From contig NC_087062.1 of assembly GCF_963678635.1 (NCBI RefSeq), forward strand, positions 50,296,178-50,360,177: 64,000 nt of DNA. The letters run 5' to 3'. The first letter of the stretch is position 1; every line of letters starts with the position of its first letter. The translations under genes and the position numbers were made by a program. Shown here in pieces: positions 1-10,193 of the stretch. The notes under the pieces were generated by a model, which had not been told where the DNA came from, did not search any database, and was given only the letters and a program-made list of their open reading frames with translations. Origin of the DNA: Symsagittifera roscoffensis (Eukaryota; Xenacoelomorpha; Acoela; Convolutidae).

Positions 1-362
1 AAAATTTGCTCGCAAACTATTGGACTTTGTCTAAGCAGATTCATCAAGCAATTAAACGTTTCCATTAAATTTTTCAGTTTGATCATGAAGAAAATTGGTC
101 AGCCAATGTTATAAAATTTTCTATTGGAATTTCGATAAACTTCAAGTTACTTTTTCGGTCAGCCAATGTCAAGTTTATCATGAACAACCTCAAAATTTTT
201 AACGTTTAATTGCTTGACTATTTTGTTTAGACAAATTCCAATAGTCAATTTTGTCTCCAAAACTTTGTGATCTGGTAATTTTTGCGGTGAGTAATTATCA
301 ATTTAGGTAAACATCAGTTGTTGTGCCTACCGAAATCAGTTCAGGTGTTTTCAAAAACTTAC

Positions 363-437
363 TGGACAGGGCTGAGTTTCGAACACACGCACGCAGTAAA
401 TATTGATAGCACTTCAACGCCTTCACCTCTCTGCCTG
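363..437 (-). pseudogene. Degenerate class-II tRNA-like module (flank repeat copy)
   Basis: On the minus strand it keeps a box A-like stretch, a Leu/Ser-like 'GGTGAAGGCG' D region and a 'GTGTTCGAAAC' box B-like T loop. The acceptor stem is poor and the 5' edge is approximate. It is homologous to the modules at 771, 1500, 63054 and 63728. Confidence 0.4.
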
Positions 438-770
438 CCAGTAAACTTAATTTCATTTGAATCATCATTTTCCAAATCATAAAGTACTCGGCAAAAAAAA
501 ACCTGAAGTTTTCAAAAATCCATTGCTTGAAAGGCTTCAAAAGAAAAAGGTATAACATTGGCCAACCGACTTTCTTCATGAACAAACTTAAAATTTTTTA
601 ACGTTTATTTGCTTGACTAGTCTGCTTAGACTAATTTCAAAAAATTGCGAGCCAATTCCATCTCTAAAACTTTATGATTTGGAAAATTTGGTGGTGAGTT
701 ATTAACAAATTAGGTAAAAATCAGTTGTTGTGCTTACCGAGTTCAGTTCAGGTGATTTTAAAAACTAATA

Positions 771-851
771 GACAGAGATGGCATTCGAACCCACGCACGC
801 AGGACTTTTTGGATTGGCACTCCAACACTTTAAATACTTGGCCATCTTGTC
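771..851 (-). pseudogene. Class-II tRNA-like module (Leu/Ser-like)
   Basis: The minus strand reads box A 'TGGCCAAGT' and box B 'GGTTCGAATGCC'. A possible anticodon stem TTGGA/TCCAA encloses loop GTGCCAA, and a long variable region suggests Leu or Ser ancestry. Acceptor halves GACAAGA and CTCTGTC pair at five of seven positions with wobble. The anticodon as read (GCC) does not fit a class-II tRNA, so this is treated as tRNA-derived repeat rather than a gene. Confidence 0.45.
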
Positions 852-1499
852 TGACCACAGGTCAATCATTGGTAAATTGAATCAAACCAATAAAACTTTG
901 AAGCACAGTTGCTGTGCTTCAAATAGAATGCTTTTAAATCAAAATAATAAAACCTATCAAATCAAGCCATTGTTCGATCAAAAATAGACTTGAAGTCTTT
1001 TTATAAAAAATGTAACGACGAAGTAAGCACTCTAGTCCTAGAACAGGGCTAGTTCAAATCATTTTAAACACAAATTCTTTTGTCAAACGTTTGAACCTTT
1101 TCTAAGCAACCTATAAAGGCTTTCGAACTATCAAACGAAGCGAAAAAAAAACCTAAGGAAAATTTAATTTTGCATTGGTTCCATTGAAAAACGTTAGTTT
1201 TTTGTGGAAAAGCATGACCAATTAAAATAACCTGAAAAATTTTCAAAATTCCATTGCTTGAATGTTTTCAAAAGAAAAACGTATAACAATGGCTAACCGA
1301 TTTTCTTCACAAACAAACTTAAAATTTTCCAACATTTAATTGCTTAACTACTCTGCTTAGACGAATTCCAAAAAGTTGCGACTCGATTTTATCTCTACAA
1401 CTTGTGATCTGGTAAATTCTCGGTGAGTTATTATCAATTGAGTTAAACAAAAGATGTTGTGCTCATCGAATTCAGTTCAGATGTTTTTAAAAACTAATC

Positions 1500-1584
1500 G
1501 ACAGAGCTGGGATTTGAAACAACGCACACAGAACGTATTAGATAGGCAGTCAATCCATCGCCTAAACCACTCGACCACCCAGTC
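1500..1584 (-). pseudogene. Class-II tRNA-like module, best box A of the family
   Basis: Box A reads 'TGGTCGAGTGG', a very good match to tRNA-Ser/Leu, followed by 'TTTAGGCGATGGA'. Acceptor halves GACTGGG and CTCTGTC pair at six of seven positions. The T arm is decayed (loop TTCAAAT with a poor stem). This copy best shows that the flank repeat contains a real tRNA-derived element. Confidence 0.5.
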
Positions 1585-2168
1585 TGCACTGATCTCATTC
1601 GTTGGTAAATTGAATCGAACAATTGAAATTTGAAGCAGAAATATGCCATTTTTCAATTAGAATATTTTTTTTTGCTCAAAAGAATAAAACCTATCAAATC
1701 AAGCCATCGTTCGTTTAAAAATAATTTCGAAGTTTTTGTAATTAAATTGTATTGACGAATTAAACATTCTAGTCTTGAAACAGGACTAGTTCAAATCGTT
1801 TTATATACCAAACCGTTTCCTCATTTTTTGCGAAACGAAGTTTTTCTAAGCAACCTGTTAGAGCTTAGTAGTTCTGCTTTTGGCATTAAGTTTCAATATG
1901 CAATAGTTTTTCTTCAGAAAGCGAATAACAATTGCGCAGGGTCTCAGTTTTTGGAGAAGCGAGGTATTTATATCCGTATCTCTCGCATGCAAAGCGAGCG
2001 CTCTACCATTCGGGCTACCTCCACGTTGTGTTAAAGTATCGCGTAGGTAGTTTATCCAGTCGGAAATTCTGAGTTTTTTTCTTAGTAGGTCTGCTATTGG
2101 ATTAAAGTTTCAATGTGTGAAAGTTTTTCTGCAGAAAGATAAAAACAATTACGGAAGGTCTTAAGTTT

Positions 2169-2241
2169 TGGAGATTTGGGGCATTGATCACCGTACCTCT
2201 CGCATGCGAAGCCAGCGCTCTACCATTTGAGCTACATCACC
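2169..2241 (-). pseudogene. tRNA-Ala-like (CGC), damaged
   Basis: The minus-strand cloverleaf starts GGTGATG and has D stem GCTC/GAGC intact and anticodon loop TTCGCAT. The anticodon stem is CTGGC/GCGAG (one mismatch). The T stem and acceptor 3' side (AATCTCC) are damaged. A near-identical copy lies at 3464. Confidence 0.5.
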
Positions 2242-2598
2242 GTTGATTAGATCTATCGCGTTGGTCTGATGCTCAGTCGGCAACTATGAGGTTTTTTTGT
2301 CGCAGAAAGTCTGCTTCTGTTAAGAAGTTTCAATATGCAATACTTTTTCTCAAGAAAGCAAACAACAATTACGCAAGGTCTCAGGTTATGGAGATGCAGG
2401 GCCTTCATCTCCGAATCTCTCGCAAGCAAAGCGAGCAAAATTCGCGATACCTCCACGTTGTGTAAAATATAGCGTAGGTAGTTTGTCCAGTCGGCAATTC
2501 TGAGTTTTTTCTTGGTAGATCTGCTATTGGGTTGAAGTTTCAATGTGCAATAGTTTTTCTGCAGAAAGAGAAAAACACTCACGAAATGTCCTAGGTTT

Positions 2599-2671
2599 TG
2601 GAGATATTGGGCATTGATACCGGTTCCTCTGGCATGCGAAGGGAGCCCTCTACCATTAGAGCTACATCCCC
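2599..2671 (-). pseudogene. tRNA-Ala-like (CGC), damaged
   Basis: The acceptor starts GGGGATG and D stem GCTC/GAGC is intact. Anticodon loop TTCGCAT has stem CTCCC/GCCAG, which is broken, and the T stem is disrupted. Same subfamily as 3899 and 4770. Confidence 0.5.
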
Positions 2672-3031
2672 GTTGTTAAGATCTATCGCGTAGGTCTCAT
2701 TCTCAGTCGGCAACTATGAGGTTTTTTGTCGCAGAAAGTCTGCTTCTGTTAAGAATTTTCTATGTGCAATACTTTTTCTTCAGAAAGCAAACAACAATTA
2801 CGCACGGTCTCAGGTTATGGAGATGCAGGGCGTTTATCTCCGAACCTCTCGCAAGCAAAGCGAGCGATCTACCATTTGGGGTACCTCCACTTTGTGTTAA
2901 AGTATCGCGTAGGTAGTTTGTCCAGTCGGCAATTCTGAGTTTTTTCTTGGTAGATCTGCTATTGGGTTTCAATGTTCAATAGTTTTTCTGCAGAAAGAGA
3001 AAAACAAACAATTTCGAAATGTATTAAGTTT

Positions 3032-3104
3032 TGGAGATGCGGGGCATTGATCTCCGTACCTCTCGCATGCGAAGCGAGCGCTCTACCATGTGACGTACAT
3101 CCTC
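3032..3104 (-). pseudogene. tRNA-Ala(CGC)-like
   Basis: Perfect anticodon stem CTCGC/GCGAG with loop TTCGCAT, which reads anticodon CGC for codon GCG. The 3' acceptor is CATCTCC with U70 opposite G3. D stem CGTC/GAGC has two mismatches, the acceptor has one (A2) and the T stem CGGAG/CCCCG has one. Confidence 0.5.
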
Positions 3105-3463
3105 GTTGTTAAGAACAATCGCGTAATTCTCTTGCTCAGTCGGCAACTATGAGGTTTTTCGCAGAAAGTCTGCTTCTGGAAAGAAGTTTCAATATGCTAT
3201 ATTTTTTCTCCAGAAAGCAAACAACAATTACGCAAGGTCTCAGGTTATGGAGATGCAGGGCCTTCATCTCCGAATCTTTCGCAAGCAAAGCGAGCGATCT
3301 ACCATTCGGGCTACCTCCACGTTGTGTTAAAGTATCGCGAGGTAGTTTATCCAGTCGGAAATTCTGAGTTTTTTTCTTAGTAGGTCTGCTATTGGATTAA
3401 AGTTTCAATGTGTAAAAGTTTTTCTGCAGAAAGATAAAAATAATTACGGAAGTTCTTAAGTTT

Positions 3464-3536
3464 TGGAGATTTGGGGCATTGATCACCGTACCTCTCGCAT
3501 GCGAAGCCAGCGCTCTACCATTTGAGCTACATCACC
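3464..3536 (-). pseudogene. tRNA-Ala-like (CGC), damaged
   Basis: Copy of the 2169 subfamily: GGTGATG acceptor, CGC anticodon, one-mismatch anticodon stem and AATCTCC 3' acceptor. Confidence 0.5.
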
Positions 3537-3898
3537 GTTGGTTACAACTATCGCGTTGGTCTGATGCTCAGTCGGCAACTATGAGGTTTTTTGTCGCAGA
3601 AAGTCTGCTTCTGTTAAGAAGTTTCAATATGCAATACTTTTTCTCCAGAAAGCAAACAACAATTACGCAAGGTCTCAGGTTATGGAGATGCAGGGCCTTC
3701 ATCTCCGAATCTCTCGCAAGCAAAGCGAGCGATCTACCATTCGTGATACCTCCGCGTTGTGTTAAAGTATAGCGTAGGTAGTTTGTCCAGTCGGCAATTC
3801 TGAGTTTTTTCTTGGTAGATCTGCTATTGGGTTGAAGTTTCAATGTGCAATAGTTTTTCTGCAGAAAGAGAAAAACACTCACGAAATGTCCTAAGTTT

Positions 3899-3971
3899 TG
3901 GAGATATTGGGCATTGATACCGGTTCCTCTGGCATGCGAAGGGAGCGCTCTACCATTAGAGCTACATCCCC
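3899..3971 (-). pseudogene. tRNA-Ala-like (CGC), damaged
   Basis: Copy of the 2599 subfamily, 1300 bp from it. It shares the broken CTCCC/GCCAG anticodon stem, so these lesions predate the duplication. Confidence 0.5.
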
Positions 3972-4337
3972 GTTGTTAAGATTTATCGCGTAGGTCTCAT
4001 TCTCAGTCGGCAACTATGAGGTTTTTTGTCGCAGAAAGTCTGCTTCTGTTAAGAATTTTCAATGTGCAATACTTTTTCTTCAGAAAGCAAACAACAATTA
4101 CGCAAGGTCTCAGGTTATGGAGATGCAGGGCGTTTATCTCCGAACCTCTCGCAAGCAAAGCGAGCGATCTACCATTTGGGGTACCTCCACTTTGTGTTAA
4201 AGTATCGCGTAGGTAGTTTGTCCAGTCGGCAATTCTGAGTTTTTTCTTGGTAGATCTGCTATTGGGTTGAAGTTTCAATGTTCAATAGTTTTTCTGCAGA
4301 AAGAGAAAAACAAACAATTTCGAAATGTCTTAAGTTT

Positions 4338-4410
4338 TGGAGATGCGGGGCATTGATCTCCGTACCTCTCGCATGCGAAGCGAGCGCTCTACCATGTGAC
4401 GTACATCCCC
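4338..4410 (-). tRNA. tRNA-Ala(CGC) candidate
   Basis: Acceptor GGGGATG/CATCTCC is fully paired with G3:U70. Anticodon stem CTCGC/GCGAG is perfect, loop TTCGCAT. D stem CGTC/GAGC has two mismatches and T stem CGGAG/CCCCG has one, so expression is doubtful. It is the better of the three related CGC copies (3032, 4338, 5209). Confidence 0.45.
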
Positions 4411-4769
4411 GTTGTTAAGAACAATCGCGTAATTCTCTTGCTCAGTCGGCAACTATGAGGTTTTTTGCAGAAAGTCTGCTTCTGGAAAGAAGTTTCAAAA
4501 TACATTATTTTTTCTCCAGAAAGCAAACAACAATTACGCAAGGTCTCAGGTTATGGAGATGCAGGGCCTTCATCTCCGAATCTCTCGCAAGCAAAGCGAG
4601 CGATCTACCATTCGCGATACCTCCACGTTGTGTTAAAGTATAGCGTAGGTAGTTTGTCCAGTCGGCAATTCTGAGTTTTTTCTTAGTAGATCTGCTATTG
4701 GGTTGAAGTTTCAATGTGCAATAGTTTTTCTGCAGAAAGAGAAAAACACTCACGAAATGTCCTAAGTTT

Positions 4770-4842
4770 TGGAGATATTGGGCATTGATACCGGTTCCTC
4801 TGGCATGCGAAGGGAGCGCTCTACCATTAGAGCTACATCCCC
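4770..4842 (-). pseudogene. tRNA-Ala-like (CGC), damaged
   Basis: Third copy of the 2599 subfamily, 871 bp from the 3899 copy, with the same anticodon-stem and T-stem defects. Confidence 0.5.
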
Positions 4843-5208
4843 GTTGTTAAGATCTATCGCGTAGGTCTCATTCTCAGTCGGCAACTATGAGGCTTTTTGT
4901 CGCAGAAAGTCTGCTTCTGTTAAGAATTTTCAATGTGCAATACTTTTTCTTCAGAAAGCAAACAACAATTACGCAAGGTCTCAGGTTATGGAGATGCAGG
5001 GCGTTTATCTCCGAACCTCTCGCAAGCAAAGCGAGCGATCTACCATTTGGGGTACCTCCACTTTGTGTTAAAGTATCGCGTAGGTAGTTTGTCCAGTCGG
5101 CAATTCTGAGTTTTTTCTTGGTAGATCTGCTATTGGGTTGAAGTTTCAATGTTCAATAGTTTTTCTGCAGAAAGAGAAAAACAAACAATTTCGAAATGTC
5201 TTAACTTT

Positions 5209-5281
5209 TGGAGATGCGGGGAATTGATCTCCGTACCTCTCGCATGCGAAGCGAGCGCTCTACCATTTGACGTACATCCCC
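5209..5281 (-). tRNA. tRNA-Ala(CGC) candidate
   Basis: Acceptor GGGGATG/CATCTCC and anticodon stem CTCGC/GCGAG are complete, and the D loop AAATGGTA is normal for this array. D stem CGTC/GAGC is mismatched, T stem is CGGAG/CCCCG and T loop is ATCAATT. Confidence 0.45.
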
Positions 5282-8200
5282 GTTGTTAAGAACAATCGCG
5301 TAATTCTCTTGCTCAGTCGGCAACTATGAGGTTTTTCGCAGAAAGTCTGCTTCTGGAAAGAAGTTTCAGTATGCAATAGTTTTTCTTCAGAAAGCGAATA
5401 ACGATTACGTAAGGTCTCAGGTTATGGAGATGCAGGGCCTTCATCTCCGAACATCTCGCAAGCACAGCGAGTGATCTATCATTTGAGCTACACCCTCGGT
5501 CTTTAAAACTATCGCGTAGGTCTTGAGATCAATCGGTAACCATGAGGTTTTTTCTCGAAAGGTCTGCTTTCCGAATGAAGTTTCAATGTGCGTTAGTTTT
5601 TACTTCAAAAAGCGAATAACAATTACACAGGGTCTCAATTAATTTTCTCCAGAAAACTACTGAATATTGAAATCTTGTACAAGAAACACCTTCCCAGAAA
5701 ATTTATAACCTCTTGTTTGCCGACTGAAACAAAAGCTTCCTCGACAGTTCAAAAATATGGGAATGTAGCTCAAATGGTAGAGCGCTGGCTTTGCATGCGA
5801 AAGGTACGGGGATCGATGCCCCGCATCTCCAAAAATAGAGCAACTCATCTATCACTATCTCAAGATAATATATTGCATATTGAAATTCCTAACAAGTAGA
5901 TTTTCTGCGAATGAAAAGAAAAACTTCATAGTTGCTGACTAAGCGAAAAAAAATTTCGCGAGATTTGATAAACATGGGATGAAGGTCAAATGGTAGAGCG
6001 CCTACTTAGCAAGCCAGAAGTACGGGAGTATTACCCGGCATCTCCGAAGTTAAGGACATCGAGCAATTAATTAACTTTCTTCGGAAAACTACTGAAAATT
6101 GAAGTCTTATACAAGAAATACCTTCCAAGAAAATTTATAACCTGTTGTTTCCCGACTGAAACAAAAGCTTCCTCGACAGCTGTAAACTATGGGGATGTAG
6201 CTCTAATGGTAGAGCGCTCGCTTAGCATGCGCGAGCTAGGGGGATCAATGCCCCGCATCTCCAAAATTAGAGGCACTCATCAAAAGGTAATCACTATCTC
6301 CAGATAATCTATTGCATATTGAAATTCCTAACAAGTAGATTTTCTGCGAACGACAAGAAAAACTTCATAGTTGCTGACTAAGCGAAAAAAACTTCCGCAA
6401 GATTTGATTGTAATGGGGATGAAGGTCAAATGGTAGAGCGCCCACTTATAAAGCCAGAAATACGGGGAGCAATACCCCGCATCTCCAAAGTTAAGGACAT
6501 CGAGTATTTAATTAACTTTCTCCAGAAAACTACTGAATATTGAAATCTTGTACAAGAAACACCTTCCCAGAAATTTTATAACCTCTTGTTTGCCGACTGA
6601 AACAAAAGCTTCCTCGACAGTTGAAAACTATGGGAATGTAGCTCAAATGGTAGAGCGCTGGCTTTGCATGCGAAAGGTACGGGGATCGATGCCCCGCATC
6701 TCCAAAATTAGAGCCACTCATCAAATGCTAATCACAATCTCAAGATATTATATTGCATATTGAAATTCCTAACAAGTAGATTTTCTGCGAATGAAAAGAA
6801 AAACTTCATAGTTGCTGACTAAGCGAAAAAAAATTTCGCGAGATTTGATAAACATGGGATGAAGGTCAAATGGTAGAGCGCCTACTTAGCAAGCCAGAAG
6901 TACGGGGAGTAATACCCGGCATCTCCGAAGTTAAGGATATCGAGCAATTAATTAACTTTCTTCGGAAAACTACTGAAAATTGAAGTCTTATACAAGAAAT
7001 ACCTTCCAAGAAAATTTATAACCTGTTGTTTCCCGACTGAAACAAAAGCTTCCTCGACAGCTCTAAACTATGGGGATGTAGCTCTAATGGTAGAGCGCTC
7101 GCTTAGCATGCGAGAGCTAGGGGCATCAATGCCCCCCATCTCCAAAATTAGAGGCACTCATCAAAAGGTAATCACTATCTCCAGATAATCTATTGCATAT
7201 TGAAATTCCTAACAAGTAGATTTTCTGCGAACGACAAGAAAAACTTCATAGTTGCTGACTAAGCGAAAAAAAATTCCGCAAGATTTGATTGTAATGAGGA
7301 TGAAGGTCAAATGGTAGAGCGCCCACTTATAAAGCCAGAAATACGGGGAGCAATACCCCGCATCTCCAAAGTTAAGGACATCGAGTATTTAATTAACTTT
7401 CTCCAGAAAACTACTGAATATTGAAATCTTGTAAAGGAAATACCTTCCCAGAAAAATTATAACCTCCTGTTTCCCGACTGAAACAAAAGCTTCCTCGACA
7501 GTTCTAAACTATGGGGATGTAGCTCAAATGGTAGAGCGCTCGCTTTGCATGCGAGAGGTACGGGGATTGATGCCACGCATCTCCAAAACTAGAGCCACTC
7601 ATCAAATGGCAATCACTATCTCCAGATAATCTATTGCATAATGAAATTCCTAACAAGTAGATTTTCTGCGAACGAGAAGAAAAAAAACATAGTTGCTGAC
7701 TAAGCGAAAAAAACTTCCGCGAGATTTGATAACCATGGGATGTAGGTCAAATGGTAGAGCGCCAACTTATCGAGCCAGAAATACGGGGAGCAATACCCCA
7801 CATCTCCAAAGTTAAGGACATCGAGTATTTAATTAACTTTCTTCAGAAAACTACTGAATATTGAAATCTTGTACAAGGAAAACCTTCCCAGAAAAATTCT
7901 AACCTCTTGTTTGCCGACTGAAACAAAAGCTTCTTCGACAGTTCTAAACTATGGGGATGTAGCTCAAATGGTAGAGCGCTCTCTTTGCATGCGAGAGGTA
8001 CCGGGATCGAAGCTCCGAATCTCCAAAACTAGAGCCACTCATCAAATGGTAATCACTATCTCAAGATAATCTATTGCATATTGAAATTCCTAACAAGTAG
8101 ATTTTCTGCGAACGAAAATAAAAACTTCATATTTGCTGACTAAGCGAAAAAAAATTCCGCGAGATTTGATGAACATGGGATGTAGGTCAATTGGTAGAGC

Positions 8201-10120
8201 GCCCACTTATCAAGCCAGAAGTACGGGGAGCAATACTCCGCATCTCCAAAGTTAAGGACATCGAGTATTTAATTAACTTTCTTCAGAAAACTACTGAATA
8301 TTGAAATCTTGTACAAGGAATACCTTCCCAGAAAATTTCCTCGACAGTTCAAAACTATGGGAATGTAGCTCAAATGGTTGAGCGCTGGCTTTGCATGCGA
8401 AAGGTACGGGGATTGATGCCCCGCATCTCCGAAAATAGAGCCACTCATCTAATGCTAATCACTATCTCAAGATAATATATTGCATATTGAAATTCCTAAC
8501 AAGTAGATTTTCTGCGAATGAAAAGAAAAACTTCATAGTTGCTGACTAAGCGAAAAAAAATTTCGCGAGATTTGATAAACATGGGATGAAGGTCAAATGG
8601 TAGAGCGCCTACTTAGCAAGCCAGAAGTAAGGGGAGTAATACCCGGCATCTCCGAAGTTAAGGACATCGAGCAATTAATTAACTTTCTTCGGAAAACTAC
8701 TGAAAATTGAAGTCTTATACAAGAAATACCTTCCAAGAAAATTTATAACCTGTTGTTTCCCGACTGAAACAAAAGCTTCCTCGACAGATGTAAACTATAG
8801 GGATGTAGCTCTAATGGTAGAGCGCTCGCTTAGCATGCGCGAGCTAGGGGGATCAATGCCCCGCATCTCCAAAATTAGAGGCACTCATCAAAAGGTAATC
8901 ACTATCTCCAGATAATCTATTGCATATTGAAATTCCTAACAAGTAGATTTTCTGCGAACGACAAGAAAAACTTCATAGTTGCTGACTATGCGAAAAAAAC
9001 TTCCGCAAGATTTGATTGTAATGGGGATGAAGGTCAAATGGTAGAGCGCCCACTTATAAAGCCAGAAATACGGGGAGCAATACCCCGCATCTCCAAAGTT
9101 AAGGACATCGATTATTTAATTAACTTTCTCCAGAAAACTACTGAATATTGAAAACTTGTACAAGAAACACCTTCCCAGAAATTTTATAACCTCTTGTTTG
9201 CCGACTGAAACAAAAGCTTCCTCGACAGTTGAAAACTATGGGAATGTAGCTCAAATGGTAGAGCGCTGGCTTTGCATGCGAAAGGTACGGGGATCGATGC
9301 CCCGCATCTCCAATATTAGAGCCACTCATCAAATGCTAATCACTATCTCAAGATAATATATTGCATATTGAAATTCCTAACAAGTAGATTTTCTGCGAAT
9401 GAAAAGAAAAACTTCATAGTTGCTGACTAAGCGAAAAAAAATTTCGCGAGATTTGATAAACATGGGATGAAGGTCAAATGGTAGAGCGCCTACTTAGCAA
9501 GCCAGAAGTACGGGGAGTAATACCCGGCATCTCCGAAGTTAAGGACATCGAGCAATTAATTAACTTTCTTCGGAAAACTACTGAAAATTGAAGTCTTATA
9601 CAAGAAATACCTTCCAAGAAAATTTATAACCTGTTGTTTCCCGACTGAAACAAAAGCTTCCTCGACAGCTCTAAACTATGGGGATGTAGCTCTAATGGTA
9701 GAGCGCTCGCTTAGCATGCGAGAGCTAGGGGGATCAATGCCCCGCATCTCCAAAATTAGAGGCACTCATCAAAAGGTAATCACTATCTCCAGATAATCTA
9801 TTGCATATTGAAATTCCTAACAAGTAGATTTTCTGCGAACGACAAGAAAAACTTCATAGTTGCTGACTAAGCGAAAAAAACTTCCGCAAGATTTGATTGT
9901 AATGAGGATGAAGGTCAAATGGTAGAGCGCCCACTTATAAAGCCAGAAATACGGGGAGCAATACCCCGCATCTCCAAAGTTAAGGACATCGAGTATTTAA
10001 TTAACTTTCTCCAGAAAACTACTGAATATTGAAATCTTGTAAAGAAAATACCTTCCCAGAAAAATTATAACCTCCTGTTTCCCGACTGAAACAAAAACTT
10101 CCTCGACAGTTCTAAACTAT

Positions 10121-10193
10121 GGGGATGTAGCTCAAATTGTAGAGCGGTCGCTTTGCATGCGAGAGGTACGGTGATCGATGCACCGCATCTACA
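10121..10193 (+). tRNA. tRNA-Ala(TGC)-like with compensated T stem
   Basis: T stem CGGTG/CACCG has the usual G52:C62 pair replaced by T52:A62, a double change that keeps pairing. Acceptor 3' end is CATCTAC (one mismatch), the anticodon stem has G27 opposite G43, and the D loop is AAATTGTA. Probably not a functional copy. Confidence 0.4.

Larger units (their letters stand above)
1..1862. repeat. Left flanking tandem repeat, about 700-bp unit with class-II tRNA-like modules
   Basis: Blocks recur in the same order. They include a segment around 'cattggccaaccgac', a 'gtgagttattaacaaa' segment, a minus-strand tRNA-like module, and an 'atcaagccattg' segment. Anchor motifs near 590 and 1310 are about 720 bp apart; an earlier copy of the tRNA-like module lies only about 415 bp before the next, so one unit is shortened. 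The same family returns at 62494-64000. No credible gene is present. The right edge is placed where 'aacctgttagagctt' gives way to tRNA-Ala array sequence. Confidence 0.75.
1863..5637 (-). repeat. Inverted arm of the tRNA-Ala array, about 435-bp units
   Basis: About nine units spaced 431-439 bp, shown by the repeated 'ctcagtcggcaactatgagg' segment near 2270, 2705, 3135, 3567, 4003, 4441, 4874 and 5315. Each unit holds two minus-strand tRNA-Ala-like modules. One kind is listed separately. The other, with discriminator at 1952, 2389, 2818, 3248, 3683, 4118, 4554, 4989 and 5425 (73 nt each), reads anticodon TGC in most copies but has mismatched acceptor, D and T stems. Spacers are recognisably homologous to the plus arm when reverse-complemented (shared 'gcatattgaaa' and 'cctcatagttgccgactgagc'). 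A longer period of about 1300 bp (three units) is also seen, for example 2599 and 3899. Confidence 0.85.

Noticed and set aside
2716-2916. Repeated open frames in the left arm ('QTTITQGLRLWRCRAF', 'NSRSTKKKLRIADWTNYLR')
   Set aside because: Both are translations of spacer and tRNA-like sequence in the 435-bp repeat, on opposite strands of the same DNA, with no start context or conservation beyond the repeat.
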